Assembly (NCBI GenBank): GCA_964483155.1
Contig: CAZAAC010000001.1
Location: 68,375-132,374 of the forward strand
Direction: 5' to 3'
From: JAAYYM01 sp964483155
GTDB taxonomy: Bacteria > Bacillota > Clostridia > Lachnospirales > Lachnospiraceae
Length of the DNA: 64,000 nucleotides
This document shows, piece after piece, positions 26,991 to 35,892 of the stretch; positions within the stretch are counted from its first letter, which is position 1, and every line of letters starts with the position of its first letter. A program made the position numbers and the translations under genes. A model generated the notes under the pieces. The model did no database searches. It saw only the letters and a program-made list of their open reading frames with translations, and was not told the origin of the DNA.

Positions 26991-28567
26991 TAACGTGATT
27001 CCTCTCTCTGCTCATCCTTCTCTGTCCTCAGCCCACCGAATAATTCTACCGCCCTGCAAATCAGCGTATAAAAAGCGAATGGGATGACCTGTAGCATTAC
27101 TCTGTTGCCAGAGTCACCAATTCCATATCTGAGTCCTCCACCTCTCGCAAAACTTACTGCCACTGTCAGAAAAATGTAACCTAATAGAACCAGCTCGTCA
27201 TATCTGATATCTGTAAACCGCCTGCGTGAATTTCTAAATAAGAAGGTCATACTATATATCACCACATAATATACAACCATTATGCTAATCGTATATCCCC
27301 AGCCTTGCCGATCCGCTATATTATCATAAAATGCCTTTATTACGATCTGATAATTTGATGGAGAGACAAAATATAATACCCCATTTCCAATTAACAACAT
27401 GAAAATGACCAGCAACCGCATTCTCTCCTGTAGTTTTATAAAGAATCTCCCTCTGATAAGTAAAAGATATAAAAATAATACAAGCATCATAATCACAGCA
27501 AGCAAAGCTTTTTGCCATGTCAAAAAGCTATATAAAGGTGCTACCTGCAAAATAAAAAAGCATCTGATATAATATAATGTTGGCAATAATATCGTTGGCA
27601 ACATGAACGTTATGATTATTTTTTTATTACTATAGTGTAACGTTGACATGCAGATAATAATAAAACAGGCAATGATAATTCCCTCCATACGAAGCATAGA
27701 AATCACTCCAATTAGCAACCCCATCACAAACAGATAACCGCCCGTTGTGCCTTCCTCCTCTTCATTTAAAGGATTATATTTATATGCCAGATAAATCAAG
27801 ATAAAGCTATCATACATGACATAGGTATTTGCTATCACCCACTTTGTCAAAACCAAATACGGCGTCGAAGTCAATAGCATAATCGTGCTTACGAGCGCTG
27901 CTACTATCGCATACTTTTTATGAACATACTTGCATGTCTGCTCATATATAGCAATTGCAAAAATACCCAAAAAATTAATATTAAAGAACTGGTGAATTCC
28001 ATATATTTGATCAAACCCAAACAAAGATGGTAGTGATCCAATTATTGCCGTCATCGGGCCAACATCCGTTAAAAACACATCATAAGAAGCTAAGTACTTA
28101 CCATTTTCAACGATTACCTCTGGATAATACATATAATAATACATGGTATCGTTAGAAGCACTTAATGAAAAAAATCCGCTTGTAGCAATACATGCCACTA
28201 AAAATGTTGTCATCAGCACAAATATAAGCCTGCCAGCACGTATCGTAGCATTATTATTAACTTTGTCAAAAGTATTCCTCTTATGAATCGTAAATCTTAC
28301 AATTACAAATTCGATAGCAATGGCAATACAGATGTTTAAAACAGAATATGTTATCCCCATAATCAAAAGCAAAAAACCCGTAATACAAAAAACTGCTATT
28401 CCAATGGGAAATGCTAAAAGATATGCCCATTGTCTCTCCATTTTTACACGACTGCTATCTATCATGCATATACCGACTATGTACAAAACTAAAATCGTAA
28501 GTACCTGTCTGATAAAAAACCCAGAGGAAAGTCCACTTAATAATAATTCCATGTGTTCACTAGTCAC
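26990..28567 (-). CDS. Polytopic membrane protein, GT-C-like
   Basis: Protein of 525 residues with about twelve hydrophobic helices and little soluble sequence. An outer loop near residue 130 reads SASNDTMYYYMYYPEVIVENG, followed by TDVGPMTAIIGSLP, compatible with an ArnT/GT-C-type acidic loop. No catalytic family can be assigned. The start is a GTG whose GTGA overlaps the stop of the upstream gene, with GGAGGTGA ten bases before it. Confidence 0.72.
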   Translation of the reverse strand: MTSEHMELLLSGLSSGFFIRQVLTILVLYIVGICMIDSSRVKMERQWAYLLAFPIGIAVFCITGFLLLIMGITYSVLNICIAIAIEFVIVRFTIHKRNTFDKVNNNATIRAGRLIFVLMTTFLVACIATSGFFSLSASNDTMYYYMYYPEVIVENGKYLASYDVFLTDVGPMTAIIGSLPSLFGFDQIYGIHQFFNINFLGIFAIAIYEQTCKYVHKKYAIVAALVSTIMLLTSTPYLVLTKWVIANTYVMYDSFILIYLAYKYNPLNEEEEGTTGGYLFVMGLLIGVISMLRMEGIIIACFIIICMSTLHYSNKKIIITFMLPTILLPTLYYIRCFFILQVAPLYSFLTWQKALLAVIMMLVLFLYLLLIRGRFFIKLQERMRLLVIFMLLIGNGVLYFVSPSNYQIVIKAFYDNIADRQGWGYTISIMVVYYVVIYSMTFLFRNSRRRFTDIRYDELVLLGYIFLTVAVSFARGGGLRYGIGDSGNRVMLQVIPFAFYTLICRAVELFGGLRTEKDEQREESR

Positions 28568-29958
28568 AGTGGATTCACCTCCCTATCATAATACTCTTTA
28601 CTCATAATATACAGATTATTTTGTGTATCCCACAATACCACAATGTCACTACAATCCACTTTAATATCATTTTCCAGATAAATATACATTGGTTCTGACG
28701 CATTTCTATAGACATAATCATACAAAAAATAGGAAGACTGTTCTATTTGATCTTCATTTAGCAAAAAAACATAACGTTGCATATCATTTGCATAACCAAG
28801 ACATGTCATCCGCTCAGCCAGATTTAGTGCCAGTACTTCATCTTTTACTGGAACAGAATCATCTATGATAATATCCTTGCCAAACTGACTAAAATATCGG
28901 TAATAATCTCTCCCATAATAATATCTGGGATCATATGAGTTGCCATACTTTGTTTCGCCAGTTGCCTCGTCGATATATGGGTATACTAAATGTTCATACT
29001 CGTCTCCGCTGTCGTGCATGATAACGCTTTTATCTTTTACTAATAATTGTAGAAATGTATCTGGGTATAACTTTTCTTCCATAAAATCAGCCATATATCT
29101 TGTTTGTGTACTGCTTTTATACAAGGGATATATGTTAGGAAGAGAACGAACATTAAACAAACAATTAAGCAAAATCATTGCGATTGCGAAAACAGCAGAA
29201 AGAACTAACATATATCGTTTTCTTTTTCCGTCAATCCCTTTTCTCCATCTGCTCATATACTCTTCGTGTGGATAAATAAATGCGATTTCCTTTTCCCCCA
29301 TAGAATCTGTCATGGGCTGTGTATCTGGCATTTTCAATTCGCATCTCTGGTAGGCATATCTAAGTAAAACAAATAATAATCCCGAAAATGTTTTATGATC
29401 TACATCAAACCCAAGTCTTGTCGTATACTTATCCTTTTTTTCGCTATAGTGCGGATACAATTTCAAGCTTCCAGAACACACTATTTTTTCAAACTTCCAC
29501 GGCAATGATATCATTTGCCGTCCAACCAGAACACAAGCTCCCTCAATTGCTTTATTATCTTCATCATAGGTTAGTCCTACATCTATAAAATCCTGCGTTT
29601 TGATAAACTGCTGCGTTTTTTCATCAACTGTGTCCATACTATTATCGCAACAATAAACCATATGATTAATCAGAAAACTTCTCTCTCCAAACAGAAAATC
29701 TCGCATGACATAATAGTAACTTTTCGTTGTTACTGCTTTTTTTCCCATAACACCCATCAGCACTTCGTGATTTGTAATTACAAACTTTCCCTCTGCAATC
29801 GCCTTCTTCACATCTGCTTTTTTATCACAAAAAATCAAAGCCGCATTTGAACAAAGCAACTCCTCTGGCAAACGGTATTCATTATATTCTACCTTTAGTT
29901 TTCGCAATACTCTTTTAATATAGTAATTACTTTTTAACAGGGCGACATTTGCTTGCAT
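28564..29958 (-). CDS. Single-pass membrane protein of unknown function
   Basis: Protein of 464 residues that I do not recognise. Residues 1-245 form a soluble, presumably cytoplasmic part with KKAIAEGKFVITNHEVLMGV and RLGFDVDHKTFSGLL. One membrane helix (about 252-274) is followed by a Tyr- and Asp-rich outer domain (280-464) with SYDPRYYYGRDYYRYFSQFG and ending DIVVLWDTQNNLYIMSKEYY. It is the first gene of the minus-strand membrane-protein island and stands directly behind a strong promoter. GGAG precedes the start at seven bases. Confidence 0.72.
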   Translation of the reverse strand: MQANVALLKSNYYIKRVLRKLKVEYNEYRLPEELLCSNAALIFCDKKADVKKAIAEGKFVITNHEVLMGVMGKKAVTTKSYYYVMRDFLFGERSFLINHMVYCCDNSMDTVDEKTQQFIKTQDFIDVGLTYDEDNKAIEGACVLVGRQMISLPWKFEKIVCSGSLKLYPHYSEKKDKYTTRLGFDVDHKTFSGLLFVLLRYAYQRCELKMPDTQPMTDSMGEKEIAFIYPHEEYMSRWRKGIDGKRKRYMLVLSAVFAIAMILLNCLFNVRSLPNIYPLYKSSTQTRYMADFMEEKLYPDTFLQLLVKDKSVIMHDSGDEYEHLVYPYIDEATGETKYGNSYDPRYYYGRDYYRYFSQFGKDIIIDDSVPVKDEVLALNLAERMTCLGYANDMQRYVFLLNEDQIEQSSYFLYDYVYRNASEPMYIYLENDIKVDCSDIVVLWDTQNNLYIMSKEYYDREVNPL

Positions 29959-30004
29959 ATACGATCTCCAATATATCCTTTACTTGGCCACTTCGCCGCT
30001 TTCA

Positions 30005-30033
30005 ATTATATATTACTTGCTTGTCTTTAGCAA
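30005..30033 (-). promoter_or_regulatory. Predicted promoter for the membrane-protein island
   Basis: On the minus strand TTGCTA (30033-30028), 17 bases, then a perfect TATAAT (30010-30005), about 47 bases before the start at 29958. It could drive the run from 29958 down to 19928. Confidence 0.72.
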
Positions 30034-30049
30034 TAGATTATACTATAAT
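30021..30049 (+). promoter_or_regulatory. Predicted promoter for the plus-strand membrane protein
   Basis: TTGTCT (30021-30026), 17 bases, perfect TATAAT (30044-30049), 27 bases before the ATG at 30077. Its -35 box lies one base from the -35 box of the opposing promoter, so the two polymerase sites overlap and should compete. Confidence 0.75.
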
Positions 30050-30076
30050 GAAGGATATTGAAAGCGAGGTTTTCCT

Positions 30077-31882
30077 ATGTCTATAAAAGAAAAAATCAAA
30101 TCCGATTTTCCGTATTTCATTCTTTTTTCAGCAGCCGTTGTACTACTTGTTAAATGCCTTTTTGGCTTCTGCTGGTCGGACGAAACTTTCTATTTTTCAA
30201 CAACATATCGCTTTTATCAGGGCGATAGTCTCTTTATGCATGATTGGTTTCCAACACAGCTTTCCTCTATTATGCTCTTGCCTTTTTTTTCTTTGTTTAT
30301 GAAAATAGCAGGTAGCACTACTGGCATTATACTTTTCTTTCGTATCTGTTTTGTATTATTTGCGTTTATATGTAGTATCGTTATCTATCGTATTATTCGA
30401 TTTACTCATCAACCCTGGGCTGCCTTAATCTGTGCTTTACTATATTTATTCTATACACACTTAAATATTGCCACTCTTTCATATTATACTATGTCTGTGG
30501 CTTTTTTCTTACTTTCAGTGCTTCTCATTTATCATTTTTTTCAAACTGAAAAAAAACACTTTTTAATCATTAGTGGAATCTTATTTGCATTATGTGTATT
30601 AGCACTGCCTACAATGACTGTAGCTTACATTCTAGTCCTGCTGCTCACTATGGCCTTATTGCTTGTATATCGCTATTTCCCTTTGCCCATTTGGTTTAAG
30701 AACTTTGTTGATCCTTCAAAAGTAAAAACGATTTGCATCTATACTTTTATTGGTATTTGTATTCCTGCTTTTATTTTTTCCATTTTTCTTTTGAAAAATG
30801 TACCTATTTCTGACTTTATAAAAGCAATTCCCTATGTTCTTTCAGATGAAGAGCATGGTACCAGCCTGATTTATCCTCTCAAGAAGTTTTTCATCAGTAT
30901 CAATGAGGTTTATGGATATGCTGCTTATCTTGGGTATTTATCAGTTCTTATTACGGCTTTTTTAACACTTTTAAAAACTTTAGGCCTCAGAATTAGTCAT
31001 CGATTTAAATCAATACTTGGTTATGCTAATATCGCACTATTCATTGCTTATTTTATCTACAGTATCGGACATACAGGATACATTCAGACAGCTGTTTGTC
31101 TGTTTGCATTACCCCTGTTTTTTTTGACAGATAAGAAAAACTGGACCACTTTCCTTTTATTATATGTTTCCGGTATGATATTTTCTCTTGTATACAGCTA
31201 TTCTTCTAATGGTTATTTATACGTTTTATCCATGGGACATTCTATTGCAGCTATAGGCAGCGTTTTACTGATTTATGATTTCAAGAAAGAATTGAGCAAT
31301 GAGACTATGTTGGTGTCTGACCATTCAATTTTTACTTTATCTCTTTTATGCACCTGCGTAATTCTAGTTACGCTCTTACAAACTATTACACTTCGGTTTG
31401 TTAATATATACAGAGATGCTCCTCTTTCTGTACTGACTGCAAAAATAGAGTCAGGCCCAGCAAAGGGACTTTATACGACTCCTGCTCACAAGGAACAATA
31501 TGACACTGTATATAAGACGATTCAAGAAAATTGCCAGTCAGATGATTTATCAGTAAAAAATGCAGAAGACAGCATCTTTTTTACAAAACTGCTGCCTTTT
31601 GGTTATCTATGTACTGATTTAAAATGCGGTTCCCCTACCTCATGGAGAACAAAGTTTAACAGTGACCGGCTTGCAGACTATTATACTTTGAACCCTGACC
31701 GCTATCCTGATATCATTCTTGTTCTTGATGAGCAGTACGGTTCCTATGATACCTGTGGCGATGTCATAGCAGATCCAAACCCCAATACTAATGAGATTAG
31801 TGGCTTTTTACTTGACTATGTAACTGCACATCATTATGAAATCATCGATGTGGCATGTGGGACGATTTATAAAAAACCATAA
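30077..31882 (+). CDS. Polytopic membrane protein, GT-C-like (only plus-strand gene)
   Basis: Protein of 601 residues. A first helix (about 13-33) is followed by the outer loop CWSDETFYFSTTYRFYQGD and HDWFPTQ, then about eleven helices to residue 440 and an outward C-terminal domain of about 155 residues. The D-E acidic loop after helix 1 and the late soluble domain are like ArnT/GT-C sugar transferases using polyprenyl-phosphate donors; the exact family is not recognised. GCGAGG lies upstream of the ATG. Its divergent promoter gives it expression independent of the island. It converges with the flippase gene downstream with only nine bases between the two stops and no visible terminator. Confidence 0.8.
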   Translation: MSIKEKIKSDFPYFILFSAAVVLLVKCLFGFCWSDETFYFSTTYRFYQGDSLFMHDWFPTQLSSIMLLPFFSLFMKIAGSTTGIILFFRICFVLFAFICSIVIYRIIRFTHQPWAALICALLYLFYTHLNIATLSYYTMSVAFFLLSVLLIYHFFQTEKKHFLIISGILFALCVLALPTMTVAYILVLLLTMALLLVYRYFPLPIWFKNFVDPSKVKTICIYTFIGICIPAFIFSIFLLKNVPISDFIKAIPYVLSDEEHGTSLIYPLKKFFISINEVYGYAAYLGYLSVLITAFLTLLKTLGLRISHRFKSILGYANIALFIAYFIYSIGHTGYIQTAVCLFALPLFFLTDKKNWTTFLLLYVSGMIFSLVYSYSSNGYLYVLSMGHSIAAIGSVLLIYDFKKELSNETMLVSDHSIFTLSLLCTCVILVTLLQTITLRFVNIYRDAPLSVLTAKIESGPAKGLYTTPAHKEQYDTVYKTIQENCQSDDLSVKNAEDSIFFTKLLPFGYLCTDLKCGSPTSWRTKFNSDRLADYYTLNPDRYPDIILVLDEQYGSYDTCGDVIADPNPNTNEISGFLLDYVTAHHYEIIDVACGTIYKKP

Positions 31883-31891
31883 AATTAATAT

Positions 31892-33328
31892 CTATTTCTT
31901 TTTTCTGAAACCTCTTACATATTTCCACAAGTCCATGAAGACAACTCTATTAAGTATGCATACAATGACCAACAACAGAATTCCTACTATGACACTTATC
32001 CACTCTGTTGTACAAAAGGTGGCATAGACCGCATATCCACAATACAAAATCAATGTTATTGCCAGCGTTCTAAATTGATAACCAACATAATAACATTTCT
32101 CTGCAAAATAAGATCCTATCACAAAATACAAAATATAGGTAACGGCTGTTGCTAATGCTGCTCCCTTACCACCCATTCTTGGCACTAATAAGGTGTTTCC
32201 CACAAGATTACAAATGATAGCTGCTATTGATGCATAATTAATATACTTGGCTTTATTTTTAAATTTAATGCCCTGACATACCATTTCGAATAGTATACTC
32301 AGGACTGGCATCAATGTGAGAAAGGGTATTATCGAAATTGCCTCTCGATAATCCTTGCCAAGGATTAAGACAATCAATCCTCTGAAGATTGTCAAGCCAA
32401 ATGCTGCTGCCATACATAAAAACTGTACCTTTCGAAATATGTCCATGAAAAATAATTTATTTGTCTCATCTGTTTCCTTTTCATATTTTTCCATCGCAAC
32501 AGGTGACCAAAATGCTACAAATGTAATCTTAAATGTCAAAAGAACCGTCATGATCTGCATAGCCGATGAATAAATTCCAGTTTCCCCGTATCCACAAAAA
32601 ATACGAATTGACCACCTATCCATGGAGGATAGCAGCCATTCCATCATAAGCATCATAATAAATGGGAGACCATAATGTAGTAATTCTTTCTCCGTGACCG
32701 TCCCAGTATCGACTTGATTTTTACGAAAAAAATATCTGATGGCAACAACTAGCGTTACAATGCCGAGGGATAGTGTCATTGCATATAATACTACTCTGAA
32801 ATTGTTTCCCAAACGGAAAGCAAATAGAATAATGAAAGATATATTCAGTACTTTTGATAAAATATTTAGATTAGAATACCATTTTCCTTTTTGTTCCATC
32901 CGGATATTCAAAAAGAAAAATCTCTCGAAAACAGAAATTACTGTATAGGCGATTACCAGTATGGTAATATCGAGGCTACTCTTTTCAAATAGAAACCTGT
33001 TAAAGCCTTCTGCTCCAATCGCATAAATCACTGCTAATATCATAACAATAAATGCAGGTGGTAACAGGCATTGTAGTAATAGCCTATGACGATTAATCTC
33101 CTTTTTATAGAAGTATCGAATATAAGCTTGATCTAAACCAAGAATTGCAAATATATATATAATCGTAACCGCAGAACTGAACATAGCGGTCCTGCCATAT
33201 TCATAGCGATCCAAAACACGGGTAATCAACGGAAGGGAAATAAAACCCAGCAATAATACAATAAAATTGCCATAAAAAAATTCAATAAAGCTCTGCATCA
33301 AATTACTTTTTTTCTTCTTTTCTTCCAT
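31892..33328 (-). CDS. wzx: Wzx-type polysaccharide flippase (first copy)
   Basis: Protein of about 478 residues with 12-14 predicted helices; it opens with FYGNFIVLLLGFISLPLITR, typical of the MATE/MOP-superfamily RfbX/Wzx exporters, and has FGYGETGIYSSAMQIM-like membrane motifs. It should flip an undecaprenyl-linked sugar or oligosaccharide to the outer face. It overlaps the upstream membrane GT2 gene, so the two are co-translated. The start is uncertain: ATG 33328 follows a GTG; another ATG eleven codons on is also possible. Pairing with the GT2 and the FdtA/FdtB enzymes suggests the cargo contains a 3-amino sugar. Confidence 0.86.
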   Translation of the reverse strand: MEEKKKKSNLMQSFIEFFYGNFIVLLLGFISLPLITRVLDRYEYGRTAMFSSAVTIIYIFAILGLDQAYIRYFYKKEINRHRLLLQCLLPPAFIVMILAVIYAIGAEGFNRFLFEKSSLDITILVIAYTVISVFERFFFLNIRMEQKGKWYSNLNILSKVLNISFIILFAFRLGNNFRVVLYAMTLSLGIVTLVVAIRYFFRKNQVDTGTVTEKELLHYGLPFIMMLMMEWLLSSMDRWSIRIFCGYGETGIYSSAMQIMTVLLTFKITFVAFWSPVAMEKYEKETDETNKLFFMDIFRKVQFLCMAAAFGLTIFRGLIVLILGKDYREAISIIPFLTLMPVLSILFEMVCQGIKFKNKAKYINYASIAAIICNLVGNTLLVPRMGGKGAALATAVTYILYFVIGSYFAEKCYYVGYQFRTLAITLILYCGYAVYATFCTTEWISVIVGILLLVIVCILNRVVFMDLWKYVRGFRKKK

Positions 33329-34259
33329 CACTGCTTCTGCTCTCCTTGATTCTATCTATCAGAAATGGCGGTCTGTTCCTGCTGGCATCCAAAGTACGCC
33401 AAAGATATTCTCCTAAAATGCCAAGCATTAAAAGAATTAAACCTGTTGATAATAGCACCAGACACATCAGAGAAGCCCACCCAGCTATCGGTGTCCCAAC
33501 GATAATACGCTCCAAAATTACTTCTACAATCCATAGAAAAGCAACTAGTGCACAGATTACTCCCACTCCAGACATAAAGCGAATTGGGAAATAAGAAAAG
33601 CTCATCATAGAATCTAATACCAGTTTGAATTTTTTAGAAAGGGTCCACCTTGACTCTCCTATCTCTCTATCCTTTCTATGAAAATAAATCTTCTCTGATT
33701 GAAAGCCAACCCATAAAATCTGTAACGTTAATGCAGAATTCTTCTCATCCAACATTTGCAATACTTCTATAACCTGCCGGTCAAGCAGATAACAGTCAAA
33801 CCCGCCGACAGGCATTGTCTTCTCAATACATTTTCGCACAATTGCATAGTACAAATTTGCAAAAAACTTCTTAATTGCAGAATCATCTCTTTCAGATCTT
33901 ACCGCCAGAACAATCTTATTGCCGCGCTTCCAACTTTCATACATCTCAATTATTAGTCCAGAATCTTCCTGCAAATCAGCCTGTTTTGTTACTGCGCAGT
34001 CTCCTGAACAATTTGAAAGCCCAGCCAGAATCGCTGAATGTTCTCCAAAGTTCCTAGACAATTTAATACATTTCACATTTTCGTCCAACTCGTGAATTTT
34101 ATTTATAATATTCCAGGAATCATCTCCAGAACCATCATCCACAAAAATCAACTCATATTCGTCAAGCTTATGCAAAATCTTCTCTTTCATATCTTCGTAC
34201 AATAGCATAAGCGTATCTGCATTATAATATACTGGTATAATAATAGATAATTTACTCAT
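33303..34259 (-). CDS. Membrane GT2 (GtrB/CsbB/dolichol-phosphate-mannose-synthase type)
   Basis: Protein of 318 residues. A GT-A domain (1-225) starts LSIIIPVYYNADTL, with VDDGSGDDSW and the metal motif TKQADLQEDSG (DLQ in place of DxD, usual for this family) and ends with a SRWTLSKKFKLVLDSM motif. Two C-terminal helices (about 230-255 and 265-290) anchor it. Family members load a sugar onto undecaprenyl phosphate at the inner face. Its start overlaps the fdtA stop by eight bases. It is the natural partner for the flippase downstream and the YfhO-type protein in the next island. Confidence 0.92.
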   Translation of the reverse strand: MSKLSIIIPVYYNADTLMLLYEDMKEKILHKLDEYELIFVDDGSGDDSWNIINKIHELDENVKCIKLSRNFGEHSAILAGLSNCSGDCAVTKQADLQEDSGLIIEMYESWKRGNKIVLAVRSERDDSAIKKFFANLYYAIVRKCIEKTMPVGGFDCYLLDRQVIEVLQMLDEKNSALTLQILWVGFQSEKIYFHRKDREIGESRWTLSKKFKLVLDSMMSFSYFPIRFMSGVGVICALVAFLWIVEVILERIIVGTPIAGWASLMCLVLLSTGLILLMLGILGEYLWRTLDASRNRPPFLIDRIKESRSSDGRKEEKK

Positions 34260-34677
34260 CTTTTTTACTCCCTACTTCTGCTAAAAATGTATCATAATCT
34301 CTAATATACTCTGCACCATCATAATGCTCGCTTGCAAGTACAAGTAATACTGAGTCCTCCGAAAAATCATACATATCTTTCCATAACATAGTTGGCAAAT
34401 AAAGCCCCATACGTGGTTTATCTAATTCGATAATTTCTGATTCAAAACCATTATCAACTTTTACCTTACTCTTACCACTTACATTAATCAATACAAACTC
34501 CGTTAGTCGGTTGGCATGCTGTCCGCGCACTACTTTAGAATCAGAACCATACATATAAAAAACTCTCTTCACTACAAAAGGTACATCTCTGTCTCCACAT
34601 TCTGCAACCACAAGACTTCCTCTTTCATCACCATACTCACCAAATTCTATTATTTTATATTGTTTCTGGATATTCAT
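34252..34677 (-). CDS. fdtA: FdtA/QdtA-like dTDP-4-keto-6-deoxyglucose 3,4-ketoisomerase
   Basis: Small cupin of 141 residues with the family pattern: GDERGSLVVAE, PFVVKRVFYMYG (33-44), then RGQHANRLTEF (51-61) and the C-terminal WKDMYDFSEDSVLLVLASEHYD. It should move the keto group of RfbB's product from C4 to C3 in the cytoplasm, preparing it for transamination by FdtB. The usual HxH in the RGxHAH motif reads His54-Ala-Asn56 here, so one active-site histidine is replaced. Whether it gives the galacto (FdtA) or gluco (QdtA) product cannot be read from sequence. AAGGAG precedes the start. Confidence 0.88.
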   Translation of the reverse strand: MNIQKQYKIIEFGEYGDERGSLVVAECGDRDVPFVVKRVFYMYGSDSKVVRGQHANRLTEFVLINVSGKSKVKVDNGFESEIIELDKPRMGLYLPTMLWKDMYDFSEDSVLLVLASEHYDGAEYIRDYDTFLAEVGSKKDE

Positions 34678-34716
34678 TGCTTGTCTCCTTACAAATTTAT
34701 GTAATAAACTACATAC

Positions 34717-35814
34717 TTATGAAAATGCATTTAGAGCTTGAATTACCCTGTTCTGCTCTTCTTCCGTCAGTCCGTTGTACATCGGTATTGATAATACCTC
34801 TTTTGCATATTGTTCTGTAATTGGAAATGCACCTTCTTTATAACCTAAATATTGATATGCTTCAGCCAGATGTGGTGGAATCGGATAATGAATAATTGTC
34901 CCGATTTCTTTGTCATTCAAATATGCCATCAGCGCATCCCTCTTACTACAGCGAATTACAAACTGATGATAAATGTGAGTGGCACCCTCCTGTGTACTTG
35001 GAAGTTCCAGTAGGGAGTTATGAATAGCCTCTAGATATTTCTGTGCAATTTCTTGTTTCTCACACATTAATTCTGTAGCATGCTTCAGTCTTATACGAAG
35101 AAGTCCTGCCTGTATTTCATCAAGTCTGGAATTGGTACCAACCACTTTATTGTAATATCTCTTTTCGCTTCCGTAATTACGATACATCTTCATTGCAGCA
35201 GCTATCTTCTCATCATTTGTTACAATTGCTCCGGCATCTCCGAATGCACCTATATTTTTTGATGGGTAAAATGAAAAACAGCCGATATCTCCAAAAGTCC
35301 CCGTCATCTGCCCTTTATAGCATGCACCATGAGACTGTGCACAATCCTCTACCAACTTCAAATGATACTTTTTGCATAAGTCTACGATATCATCCATCTT
35401 GGATGCCTGTCCATACAAATGAACCACCAGAATCGCCTTAGTTTTTTTCGTAATTTTTGCTTCTATTTCCTTTGTATTGATATTAAAATATGCATTTGGT
35501 TCTACAAATATTGGGGTGGCTCCGTTAATCGTTATCCCCATCACACTGGCAATATAAGTATTTCCCTGCACAATTACTTCATCCCCCTGGCCAATCCCGA
35601 GTATGCGGAATGCAAGGCATAGGGCATCTAATCCACTTGCCAGACCCACACAGTATTTTGCTCCCGTATACGCCGCGTATTCTTCTTCAAAAGAAGTATT
35701 TTCATTGCCCAGTATATACCAACCCGAACGCAATACATCAAGTGCTTTTTTTTCAAACTCTTCCTGATATTTATAAAATCCCCTGTCTAGGCGATTTGGT
35801 TGTATTCTTTCCAT
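34717..35814 (-). CDS. fdtB: FdtB-like dTDP-3-keto-6-deoxyhexose aminotransferase
   Basis: DegT/DnrJ/EryC1-family PLP aminotransferase of 365 residues, the standard length. Visible are the substrate/PLP motif LASGLDALCLAF (58-69), VEDCAQSHGA (155-164) and the PLP lysine in FYPSKNIGAFGDAG (Lys186). Next to fdtA it most likely makes dTDP-3-amino-3,6-dideoxyhexose using glutamate as donor. The acetyltransferase that normally completes the pathway (FdtC or QdtC) is absent. AAGGAG lies eight bases before the start and a promoter lies further upstream. Confidence 0.9.
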   Translation of the reverse strand: MERIQPNRLDRGFYKYQEEFEKKALDVLRSGWYILGNENTSFEEEYAAYTGAKYCVGLASGLDALCLAFRILGIGQGDEVIVQGNTYIASVMGITINGATPIFVEPNAYFNINTKEIEAKITKKTKAILVVHLYGQASKMDDIVDLCKKYHLKLVEDCAQSHGACYKGQMTGTFGDIGCFSFYPSKNIGAFGDAGAIVTNDEKIAAAMKMYRNYGSEKRYYNKVVGTNSRLDEIQAGLLRIRLKHATELMCEKQEIAQKYLEAIHNSLLELPSTQEGATHIYHQFVIRCSKRDALMAYLNDKEIGTIIHYPIPPHLAEAYQYLGYKEGAFPITEQYAKEVLSIPMYNGLTEEEQNRVIQALNAFS

Positions 35815-35860
35815 AACATTTACTCCTTATGCCATAAACTTACTTTCACCGACTCCATAT

Positions 35861-35889
35861 ATCTTATCATTTATACCGACCTGTGACAA
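35861..35889 (-). promoter_or_regulatory. Predicted promoter for the fdtB-fdtA-GT2-flippase operon
   Basis: TTGTCA (35889-35884) and TAAGAT (35866-35861) with a 17-base spacer on the minus strand, 46 bases before the fdtB start. The -10 box is weaker than the others in the window. It would separate the four-gene fdt operon from the large Wzy locus upstream. Confidence 0.5.
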
Positions 35890-35892
35890 CTC

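Noticed and set aside
31883..31891. Bidirectional terminator between the convergent genes
   Set aside because: The gap is nine bases and no inverted repeat spans it.
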